Source: JAEZBP01 sp963832725
GTDB taxonomy: Bacteria; Myxococcota_A; Polyangia; Polyangiales; Sandaracinaceae
Length of the DNA stretch: 64,000 bases
Assembly (NCBI GenBank): GCA_963832725.1
Contig: CAWHVG010000005.1
Span: forward strand, 2,728,001-2,792,000
Reading direction: 5' to 3'
Part shown: positions 29,826-38,945 of the stretch, piece after piece
Layout of the letters: each line of letters begins with the position of its first letter
Position numbering within the stretch: position 1 is the first letter of the stretch
Notes under the pieces: model-generated
The model's database searches: none
The model's input: the letters and a program-made list of their open reading frames with translations, nothing else
What the model was told of the DNA's origin: nothing
Position numbers and translations under genes: made by a program

Positions 29826-30344
29826 TCAGAGCCCGGCCAGCGCCCGTACGACCTGGTCCGCGTGCACACCCGGATCGACGTCGGGGAACACGTGGGCGAT
29901 GCGGCCCTCGCGGTCGATGATGAACGTGACGCGCGCGGCCATCCCCAGCCGGGAGGGCACTCCGTAGCTTCGCAGGATGTTGCCGTCCGGATCGGAGAGC
30001 AGCGTGAAGGGCAGGTGATGCTCCTGTGCGAAGCGGGCGTGGGCTTCCACGCTGTCGGTCGAGACGCCGATGACCACCGCGCCGGCCGCCTGCAAGCGCT
30101 CCCAGGCGTCGCGGAACGCGCACGCTTCCTGCGTGCAGCCCGGTGTTCCGTCGCGCGGATAGAAGAAGAGGACCGCCGGCTCGTCGTGGCGGAGCAGGCG
30201 CAGGCTGCGGACCTCGCCCTCCTGGTCCATCGCCATGAAGTCCGGCGCCTGGACGCCCTCGTGCAGCAGCGAGGCGCTGGTGCCTCCACAGCCGGCCAAG
30301 ACGAGCGCTGCGAGCGCGATGGAGCGGGTCGAGCGGGTGATCAT
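29826..30344 (-). CDS. Lipoprotein peroxiredoxin (BCP/PrxQ type)
   Basis: From ATG 30344, 172 residues. A lipoprotein signal (MITRSTRSIALAALVLAGC) precedes a complete AhpC/TSA domain. The peroxidatic Cys sits in DGTPGCTQEACAFRD and a resolving Cys follows five residues later (CTQEAC), the PrxQ/BCP arrangement that forms an intramolecular disulfide. FFYPRD and the FTLLSDPDG segment are typical. It reduces hydroperoxides; the lipid anchor places it in the envelope, unlike cytoplasmic BCP. The longer upstream frame overlaps the next gene and is rejected. Confidence 0.92.
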   Translation of the reverse strand: MITRSTRSIALAALVLAGCGGTSASLLHEGVQAPDFMAMDQEGEVRSLRLLRHDEPAVLFFYPRDGTPGCTQEACAFRDAWERLQAAGAVVIGVSTDSVEAHARFAQEHHLPFTLLSDPDGNILRSYGVPSRLGMAARVTFIIDREGRIAHVFPDVDPGVHADQVVRALAGL

Positions 30345-30390
30345 GCGCGAGGATGTCTTCGGGCCACGCCGGCCCGAGCGCAAGCAGTTC

Positions 30391-31162
30391 TCAGAGGATG
30401 TACTGATCCCCGAGCCGGCAGATCTCCATGTTCTGCCCGCGAACACGCGCGAGCTGCTTCTCCACCACGCCCTCGAAGACGGGCTTGATGTGGTAGAGGA
30501 GCACCGGGAGGCCGCGCTTGCCGTCGAGCTTCTCGAGGTCGACCGCCAGCGTCTGCGGCGTGTGGTGCCCGGAGATCTTGGCGAGCTGGTGATGCTCGTC
30601 CGGGAACGAGACCTCCATCAGGAGCGCCTTGAGGTCCTCCTGGACCGAGAGGACGTCCCAGAAGTGGTCGGTGGGGCCCGTGTCGCCGCTGTAGGCGATG
30701 GCGCCGTCCGGCGTCTCCACGATGAACGCGCTGGTGTCGATGGTGTGGTTCACCATGACCGCGCGTACCCGCATGCCGGCGACCGACGTGGGCGCGTCGG
30801 CCTCGAGCTTCTCGAAACGGACCGTCGGCCCGTCGCCGGCCGGGATCTTCGAGAAGTCCGGCCAGATGAGGTCGTTGAAGAAGTGCTCGCGCAGCACGCG
30901 CAGGGTCGGCTCGACACCGGCGATGGTCAGCGTGGGGCCGCCTTGCTGGCAGCGGTTGTCTGCCAGCGTCGCCAGGTCCTTGATGTGGTCGAGGTGGGCG
31001 TGGCTGACGAGGACGGTCTCGAATCTTCCGCTGCTCCTCCAGCGTGAGCATGCTGGTGACGGCACCGGCGTCGACCGCCATCCGCCCGTCGAGCAGGAAG
31101 CTCGAGGTCTTGTGGTGGGGCGTCTCGCCGCCGTGGCAACCGAGGATCCGGAGCTCCATCAT
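30391..31162 (-). CDS. Class II 3',5'-cAMP phosphodiesterase-like metallo-beta-lactamase-fold protein (frame broken near 31021)
   Basis: ATG 31162 begins MMELRILGCHGGETPHHKTS, followed by FLLDGRMAVDAGAV, the strand pattern of class II cyclic-nucleotide phosphodiesterases. The frame changes at 31021-31025: reading GAATC as GATC gives LEEQRKIETVLVSHAHLDHI, the HxHxDH metal site. Later ligand motifs are NHTIDTSAFIV, YSGDTGPTDHFW and ISGHHTPQTL. The corrected length is about 257 residues. Probable reaction: cAMP to AMP, by family; other MBL hydrolases remain possible. Its start overlaps the stop of the Crp-family gene as ATGA (31159-31162), which supports a cyclic-nucleotide role. Confidence 0.8.
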
Positions 31163-31812
31163 GCGTCTCCGAACTTCTCGCGCATCTCGAGGAACGCGTA
31201 GAACTCTTCGAGGCGATCGACGTTGGTCACGATCAGCCCCTGCTCGGTCGGCTCCACGATCCGCAGGCGGCGCAAGCGCTTGAGCACCTCCTGCGTCTCC
31301 GGCTCCGACAGCCCGATCTGCTCGGCGAGCCCCTCGGAGCTCAGCGGTACGAGCACCAATCCGTCCGCCTGCGTCTCGCCGAGCGCCTCCGCCTCGCGGC
31401 TGAGCCCCAGGATGACGCGGGCCTTGGGATTGCGGTGCATCAGCACCTCGATCAGCTCGTTGGCCGAGTCCAGCCGCCGGGCGAGCTTCTTGATCATCCG
31501 CACCGCGATCTCGGCGTTGCTGACGACCATCTGCTCGAAGGTGCGGGCGCCGAGCACCAACACCTGCGCCCGCTCCTCGACCGTCGCCGTCGCCGTGCGC
31601 GGCTTTTCGTTGAGGATGGCCATCTCGCCGAGGAACTCCCCGGCGCCGAGGATGGCCAGCGTCTTCTCCTCGTCCTTCACCGATTTGGTGATCCGCACGC
31701 TGCCGGACTGGATCACGTACATCGTGTCGCCCGGCTCACCTTCGCGGAAGAGCACCTCACCGGGCTCGCAGGTCCTGCCGAATCGCGCAAAGAGCTGGTC
31801 GCTTTCGGCCAT
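31159..31812 (-). CDS. Crp/Fnr-family cyclic-nucleotide-binding transcription regulator
   Basis: 217 residues from ATG 31812 (MAESDQLFARFG). The N-terminal cNMP-binding beta roll shows PGEVLFREGEPGDTMYVIQSG and the phosphate-binding cassette GEFLGEMAILNEKPRTATATV, close to the consensus FGExxLL....RxA with the ligand Arg present. A dimerisation helix (VRMIKKLARRL) and a C-terminal winged helix (GLAEQIGLSEPETQEVLKRLRRLRIV) follow. It senses cAMP or a related nucleotide and binds DNA. First gene of a coupled pair with the phosphodiesterase-like gene. The frame extends far upstream only as a shadow of the MopE gene. Confidence 0.9.
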   Translation of the reverse strand: MAESDQLFARFGRTCEPGEVLFREGEPGDTMYVIQSGSVRITKSVKDEEKTLAILGAGEFLGEMAILNEKPRTATATVEERAQVLVLGARTFEQMVVSNAEIAVRMIKKLARRLDSANELIEVLMHRNPKARVILGLSREAEALGETQADGLVLVPLSSEGLAEQIGLSEPETQEVLKRLRRLRIVEPTEQGLIVTNVDRLEEFYAFLEMREKFGDA

Positions 31813-32114
31813 ATTGGAGGACGGGACATCCAGTCGAGAGCGGGCGGACGAGTCCGACGCGCGAGGTGGAGTCGAGGCAGGAGCGTACAGAAGGTTCGGC
31901 GGCCGGTCAAAACCCTCGCGAGGGGACCGGGTGACCGGCTCCCCGGTGGTGGTCGGGCTCGAGGACGGTCGATCGATCGGACCGAGCTCCGCAATCGAGA
32001 CGGTCCCGGCCAGGAGGCGGCGCGAGGAAGCGTGCGAACGCACGGCTACCCGCGACGACGCCGCCGATGGGGCCGGATCGGCCGCGGGACGACGGGAGAT
32101 TGATCGAGAGACCG
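31813..32114. other. Gene-free stretch, 302 bp
   Basis: Between the Crp-family start and the stop of the MopE-type gene. Presumably the promoter of the Crp/phosphodiesterase operon; no clear palindromic Crp site (TGTGA-N6-TCACA) was found. Confidence 0.35.
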
Positions 32115-35100
32115 TCAGTAGTGGCAGCACCGGAATCCGGTGTTGGGGAAGGCGAAGGCGTTGGACCCGGCCGTGAAGTCGAACTGGCAGGTCCGGCCCT
32201 GCTCCACGTTGTTGTAGGAGCCGCCGCGGATCTCGTGGATGCCCGTCCCAATCGCCGTGGCCGTCCACTCCTTCACGTTGCCCGACATGTCGTAGACGAC
32301 GCCGGCCGAGGCCCAGTCCGTGTAACACATGGCGAAAGTGCTGTCGGCGGTGGGGTAGAGCGCGTCCTGGTCGCCGGCCGTCGACGGGTCGCTGTCGAAC
32401 TCGTCGCCGTTGCAGGTCATCGCGCTCGAGCTGCTGCAGCTCGACGCGTAGCTCCAGTCGCAGGTGCCGCTCGGCCCGCTGCACGCCGTCTGCCAGTCGG
32501 GCGCGTCACAGAGCCGCCAGCCCGTGCCGCCTCCCGCGCAGGTGCCGCTCGAGTTCAGCGCGCAGCAGGCGTCCTGGGCCTCCTGCCAGGTCAGGTCGGT
32601 CCAGGGCAGCACGTTCGGGTTGGAGCAGGCCAGCGAGCCGACCGTGCCGGCGCTCGACGAGCTCGCGTCCGGACGGCTGGCCTCGTACTGCATGACCTGC
32701 ACGCTGCCGCCGCCCGAGAGCGGCACGGTCACGGTCGGGATGGCGCTCACCGGGATCGCCTCGTCGACGTTCCCGTCGCAGTCGTCGTCGCGGTTGTTGC
32801 ACGACTCGTACGCCGCCGGGGTGCCGGCCGGGGCAGCCGTGCAGTAGGTGCCGGAGCCGTCGGCGGTGCAGGCCACGGCGCCGGTCCGGCGGCACTCGCC
32901 CGAGCCGTTGCCGCAGCTCGTGCCCACCGTCGGGAAGGGCTCGTCGATCATGCCGTTGCAGTCGTTGTCGAGGCCGTCGCAGCTCACCTCCGTGCTCTCG
33001 TACGAGCCCGGGTAGTGGCACTGCCAGCCGGAGCTGCCGTCGCAGGTCGGCGTGGTGCCGCTGCAGACGCCGTTGGCGTTGCAGAACGTGGACGGCGCGG
33101 TGAGCCCGTTGTCGGTCGAGCCGTCGCAGTCGTCGTCGAGGCCGTTGCAGACCTCGGAGCCCTGGTAGTCGCAGCGGTACTCGCAGCCGTCGCTCGGGTT
33201 GCCGTTCAGATCGTGCCAGCCCGTGTTGCAGGCCGCGAGCGTGCAGCTGCCGCTCATGCAGGTCGGGACGGCGTGGGCGAAGGAGCAGACGTTCCCGCAC
33301 GAGCCGCAGTTGCGGATGTCGCTCGACGTGTTGAAGCCGTCGTCGACGACCCCGTTGCAGTCGTCGTCGATCCCGTTGCAGGTCTCGAGCGTCGGGCCGG
33401 AGCCGCCCACGCAGGCGAGCGTTCCTCCCGTGCAGACGTAGCTCCCGTAGGTGCAGGCGCCCGTGTTGGAGCCGCAGGTTCCGCCGCCCTCCGGGTCGCC
33501 CTCGTCGATCGCGCCGTTGCAGTTGTCGTCGAGGCCGTTGCAGAGCTCGCCGCCCGCGCGCGGCCCGATGGCGCCCATGCAGACGAGGGTGCCGCCGCTG
33601 CAGTGCTGCGCGCCCGGCGCGCAGATGCCCACGTCGGTGCCGCAGGAGCCGCCGCCGCCGGGGTCACCGTCGTCGACCATGCCGTTGCAGTCGTCGTCGA
33701 CGCCGTTGCAGCTCTCCATCGTGGGGCCGACCGCGCCCTCGCAGACCAGCACACCACCACGGCAGTTCATCGTGCCCGTCATGCACGCGCCGGTGCTGCT
33801 CCCGCAGGCCGCGCCGCCGCCGGGGTTGCCGTTGTCGATGACTCCGTCGCAGTCGTTGTCGAGCCCGTCGCAGACCTCGGTCCCGGCCCCGGTCGCGCCG
33901 GTGCAGACCAGCGCGCCGCCGGTGCAGACCTCACGGCCCGTCTCGCAGGTGCCGGTCGAAGAGCCGCAGACGCGGCCGCCGTCCGGGTTGCCCTCGTCGA
34001 CCGTGCCGTTGCAGTTGTTGTCGAGCCCGTCGCAGGTCTCGGCGGTGGGGCCGGTGGCGCCCTGGCAGACGATCGTCCCGCCCATGCAGTGATCGGTGCC
34101 CGTCGTGCAGATGCCGACGTCGCTGCCGCAGGAGCCGCCGCCGCCCGGATCGCCCTCGTCGACCGTGCCGTTGCAGTCGTCGTCGCGGCCGTTGCAGGTC
34201 TCGGTGGCCGGCGACGCCGGCGTGCAGGCGTACTCGCAGCCGTTGCTCAGCGTGCCGTCGAGGTCGTACCAGTCCGGGTCGCAGTCGCCGAGCACGCAGG
34301 TGCCGGCGTCGCAGCTCCCGGCCGAGTGCGCGAAGCGGCAGACGTGTCCGCACGAGCCGCAGTTGTTCGAGTCGGCGTTCAGGTCGACGTCCTCGTCCAC
34401 CGAACCGTCGCAGTCGTTGTCGCGGAGATCGCAGACCGAGTCGTCGCTCGCGTCGGGCAGGCAGCGGTACTCACAGCCGTTCGAGGGATCACCGTCGAGG
34501 TCGTAGTGGCCGACGTCGCAGGAGGCGATGCCGCAGACGCCGCCGGTGCAGGACGGGAAGGCGCCGAGCGGCGCGCAGACGTCGCCGCAGCCGCCGCAGT
34601 TGTTGACGTCGGTGTTGGTGTCGATGCCCTCGTCGACCATGCCGTTGCAGTTGTCGTCCAGGCCGTTGCAGATCTCGGGCGCGCCGGGCACGCAGCCGTC
34701 GGGGCCGGCGTCCGGCGGGCCGGCGTCGTGCCCCGCGTCGGGCAGACCGGCGTCGTGACCCGCGTCGCGACCGCCGTCCGCCATGACGATCTGCCCGCCG
34801 TCGCCACCGGCGTCCACGCAGTCGAGGCAGAAGGGATCGACCGAGCAGCCGGAGCCCAGGGCCGCCGCCGCGATCGCGATCGCCGCCACCACCGGCGCCG
34901 GCGAGCGGCGTCCGGCCGGCGCAGCGGAGCGGCCACGCCGCGAGCGGCGGCGGAGCCCGATGATCAGCGCGAGCCCGAAGAGCAGCGCGAGCGGACCGCC
35001 GGCGCCGCTTCGGGGCGAGGTGGAGACCCGGCAGTTGCAGCCGCCGGCCGCCAGCACGCGATCGTGGTGATCTCCGGCCGAGCCGTGGCCGGCGTCCACG

Positions 35101-37357
35101 CCGCCGTCGACGCCGCCGTCCACGTTCGACATGTCGACGTTGCACTGGCCGTCCGAGCAGACCTGACCGCTCGGGCAGTGCACCGTGTTGCAGGGGTCGG
35201 CGATGCAGCTCCCGCTGGTCACGTCGCAGACCTGACCGCTCGGGCAGTGGACGCCGGTGCACTGGTCGTCGACGCAGCTCCCGTCGGTCGGGTCGCAGAC
35301 CTGGCCCGCGTCGCAGCTCACGCCCGCGCAGGGATCGTCCACGCAGGTCCCCGTCTGACAGACTTGCCCGTCGGGGCAGGTCACGTCCGCGCAGGTCGCC
35401 TCGCAGACGCCGTTCCGGCAGGCCTGGTCGGCGTCGCAGGTCACGCCGGCGCAGGGATCGGCCATGCAGTCGCCGCTGACCGTGTCGCAGAGCTGACCGC
35501 TCGGACAGCCGAGCCCCCGACAGTTGTCCTCCACGCAGCGCCCGGAGGGATCGTTCGGATCGCAGACCGTGCCGTCGGTGCAGACCACGCCCTCGCAAGC
35601 GAAGGTGCACGTGTTGTTCTTGCAGACGCAGTTGGAGACGTCCGTCGAGTCGGGCGCGCAGCGCGTCGTACCGCCCTGATCGACCGTCTGCGTCGCGCAG
35701 TCGGTGGGGTCGCAAGCCGGCGCCACGCAGAAGCAGTCGCCCGCGCTGTTGGTCTCCGGCGCGCGGCCGGTCGGACAGGTGAAGCCGAACTCGCTCGACT
35801 GGCACGGCAGCGCGCACTGGCAGTCCACGCAGGTCGATCCGGCCGGGCAGAGCGTGCCGTCCGGCGGCGGCTCGTCGACGTTGCCGTCGCAGTTGTTGTC
35901 CAGGCAGTCGCAGGTCTCGCGGGTCGGCCCGACCGAGCCCTCGCAGACCATCCGGCCGCCGATGCAGCGGCTCGTGCCCGGCATGCAGAGGCCCTCGCTG
36001 CTGCCGCAGGCCTCGCCGACGGGGAGACCGTCGTCGATCATGCCGTTGCAGTCGTTGTCGAGGTTGTCGCAGACCTCGGGCATCGGGCCGATGGCGCCGT
36101 CGCAGACCAGCGCGCCGCCCATGCAGATGTTGACGCCGGGCACGCACTCGCCGACGTCGGTGCCGCAGGGGGCGCCGACCGGGATGCCGTCGTCGACGAT
36201 CCCGTTGCAGTCGTTGTCGAGCCCGTCGCAGATCTCGGCGCTCGGCCCGGTGCCGCCCACGCAGGTGAGCGTGCCGCTCATGCAGTGGAGGACGCCGGCG
36301 GTGCACTCGCCGGTGTCGTCCCCGCAGGCGCCGCCGCCCTCGGGGTCGCCCTCGTCGACCGTGCCGTCGCAGTCGTTGTCGACGCCGTCGCAGACCTCCG
36401 GGCTCGGCCCGGTGGCGCCGACGCAGACGATGGCGCCCATCACGCAGGCCTCGGCGCCGTAGTCGCAGGCGCCGACGTCGGTCGTCCCGCACGACGCGCC
36501 GCCGCCCGGGTTGCCCTCGTCAATCAGCCCATCGCAGTCATCGTCGATGGTGTTGCAGGTCTCCATCGCCGGCCCGACGCCGCCCGTACAGACCAGCATC
36601 CCGCCGGTGCACTGCGCCGTGCCCGGCATGCAGACGCCGGTCGAGCTCCCGCACGACGCGCCGCCGCCCGGGTTGCCCTCGTCGGTGGAGCCGTTGCAGT
36701 TGTTGTCGCGGCCGTCGCAGACCTCGGCGCTCGGACCGCGGGCGCCGACGCAGGTGTAGCTGCCACCGACGCAGGTGTTCACGCCCGGGCTGCACTCGCC
36801 GGTGCTGCTCCCGCAGGCGCCCATGGTCGGCACGCCGTCGTCGACCGTGCCGTTGCAGTCGTCGTCGAGCCCGTTGCAGGTCTCGCTCGGATCCGGCCCG
36901 GTGCCGCCGACGCAGGTCAGCATCCCGCCGGTGCAGGTGAGCGTGCCGGGCGTACAGATGCCGATCGAGGTCCCGCACGACGCGCCGCCGCCGGGATTGC
37001 CCTCGTCGGTGGAGCCGTTGCAGTTGTTGTCGATGCCGTCGCAGATCTCGGGAGAGGAACCGATCGCGCCGGTGCAGGTCCCCCAGCTCCCCGACGTGCA
37101 GAGCTGCATCCCGGGCACGCAGGCGCCGGTCGAGCTACCGCAGGCTTGGCTGATTCCGTCGACGGTGCCGTCGCAGTCGTCGTCGATGTTGTTGCAGGTC
37201 TCGGTGGTGGGCCCGATCGAGCCCGCGCACGAGCCCCAGCTGCCCGCCGAGCAGGTCTGGGTGCCGGACTGGCAGGCGCCCACGTCGCTCCCGCAGCCGC
37301 GGGTCAGGGTCTCGTCGACGGTGCCGTCGCAGTCGTTGTCGATGTTGTCGCAGAATC
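32115..37357 (-). CDS. Giant MopE-repeat / EGF-like / MYXO-CTERM / FGE-domain ORF (continues from the VWA part)
   Basis: About 1,750 residues in one frame. Section 1: ten MopE-type calcium/metal motifs (CDGLDNDCNGxxDEG) separated by 35-residue spacers with GSSTGxCxxG. Section 2: Cys-rich EGF-like modules (CAGVxCDAGQVCDPTDGSC) ending in a MYXO-CTERM-like tail (GGCNCRVSTSPRSG, hydrophobic GPLALLFGLALIIGL, RRRSRR) near 34,960. Section 3 runs on in frame into a lipobox-like LGSGC (near 34,850), an Asp/Gly/Pro linker and eleven more MopE motifs. Section 4: a C-terminal FGE-sulfatase/SUMF1-type domain (WQEAQDACCALN, YDMSGNVKEW, RGGSYNN, NTGFRCCHY). No stop occurs in any frame across the junction. 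It is either a true fusion or two genes joined by a missing segment. Surface-exposed by inference. Confidence 0.8.
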
Positions 37358-38766
37358 TCGGCGGTCGGCGTGCAGGTCCCGCAGACGCCGCCCTCGTCGA
37401 TGACACCGTTGCAGTTGTCGTCGATGCGGTTGCAGATCTCGGTCGGCACCGGCCCGCAGCCGCCGCACGCGTTGGAGACGCCCTCGTCGACGCGCGTGTC
37501 GCAATCGTCGTCGGCGCCGTTGCAGACCTCGGCCGGGACCGCGCCGCAGCCGCCGCAGGCGTTGGTCACGCCCTCGTCGACCAGCCCGTCGCAGTCGTCG
37601 TCGGCCATGTTGCAGACCTCGACGAGGAGGGAGCGCTGCACGATGTCGGAGAGGCCAGCCGCGAGCGTCGCCGGGTCGTTGGCGAAGTAGGCGGCGTTGC
37701 CACCGCCCGCGTTGGTGCCGCCGGCGGTGGCGATGCCGTTGAGCTGGCTGGTCGAGCCACTGTCGATCGCGAGGCCGACCACGTAGGTCTGGATCCCGTT
37801 GCTCAGCAGTGTTGCCGCCGCGTTGCGTGGCGGCGTGCAAGTATCCGGCGGATTGCGGGGGTCACAGTCACATGACTCCGCACCATCCGTGATGAGAATC
37901 ACCGAGTAGGGCCGGCAGCTCGCCTGCGGGTCCGCGGTTCGGATCGGCGTGATGTAGTTCTGGACCGAGGTGAGGAGGCCGGCGAGCGGCGTCGGACCGC
38001 TCGGACGCAGCTCGCAGTCGCCGGTCGTCGCCGAATCACAGTAGTTCCCCTGCGTCGTGCTGCTGACGAAGTTCGTCTCCGTCCCGTTCAGCCAGCTAAG
38101 GATGCCGTAGGTGCTGCTCGTCCCGGTGAACGCGCCGAGGTCGGAGAAGCCGACGAGGATGTCACCGCCGCGCGAGCCGATGTTGCAGACGCCTCCATAG
38201 TTGATGCAAACGCGGGGGCTCCCTCCGCTCCGGGTCGCCCACGTGCGCAGCGACGGCAGCCCCCCGCTTCCCGGCTGACACGCGGCGGGGAAGATGCTCG
38301 CCCAGTCGTACGGACACCCGGCGGTCGGCAGCGCGTTCCCGGTGTTGCACTGCGGATTTCCGTACGAAGTGACGTGGAGCGTACACTCTTCGGCGTTGAT
38401 GGTGTCGCAGCTCTCGTCGACGCCCTCGTTCTGCGTGAAGCGCGCGAGCGCCCAGTCGACGTCGCCGAACGCGAGGACCATGTCGCTCACCGCGTTCTTG
38501 GCGATGTAGATGCGGCTGTCGTCCGCCTCGCCGTTGCAATCGGTGTCGATGCCGGCCGTGCAGTTGGTCCCGCAGAGCTGACCGGCCGCGCCCGCCGTGC
38601 AGTTCGTCGTCACGCCGTCGCCGAAGGTGGGTACGCCGCTGAAATCGGTCCCCATCGACCCCGAGGTGTCGAACGCGATCACGATCCGCGGCGCGACCTG
38701 GGCGCGCGCCACCGCCGGCCCGAGGAACAACAACGTCGACGCAAGTAAAGCGAGCCGGCTTCTCAT
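37353..38766 (-). CDS. VWA-domain N-terminal part of the giant MopE protein (frame broken at 37353)
   Basis: ATG 38766 gives a signal peptide (MRSRLALLASTLLFLGPAVARA) and a von Willebrand A domain of about 330 residues with the MIDAS motif DTSGS (RIVIAFDTSGSMG) and YSVILITDGAES. This is interspersed with Cys pairs, then three MopE motifs (CNMADDDCDGLVDEG and relatives). At 37353-37357 GAATC read as GATC turns TAEI into AEICDNIDNDCDG, exactly the next MopE motif, and joins this part to the downstream ORF ending at 32115. The complete protein would be about 2,217 residues. VWA/MIDAS domains bind metal-dependent ligands and adhesins; MopE motifs bind metal in Methylococcus MopE. The role here is probably surface adhesion or metal binding (inference). 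Confidence 0.85.
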
Positions 38767-38945
38767 GGCCTCTCCCCGTGGACGCAGGACGCCACCGAAG
38801 CCTCCATCTCATCATGCGCGCTCCGCAGGGTCAACGAGACTGAACGAATCCAACGCCACGGCGCGTTGGCACGGCGAAGATCATTTGTGGTCTTGCCCGC
38901 GTTCGGAGACACTTCGGGCTCCTCGTGCGAGCGACCGACGAATCG

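Noticed and set aside
32067..37403. A 1,778-codon open frame on the plus strand antisense to the MopE gene
   Set aside because: Val/Ala/Asp repeats mirror the complementary MopE codons; the frame stays open only because of high GC and the periodic gene on the other strand.
38767..38945. TTGGCAC word as a possible sigma-54 promoter before the receiver/TPR gene
   Set aside because: No TTGC element at the required spacing after TGGCAC.
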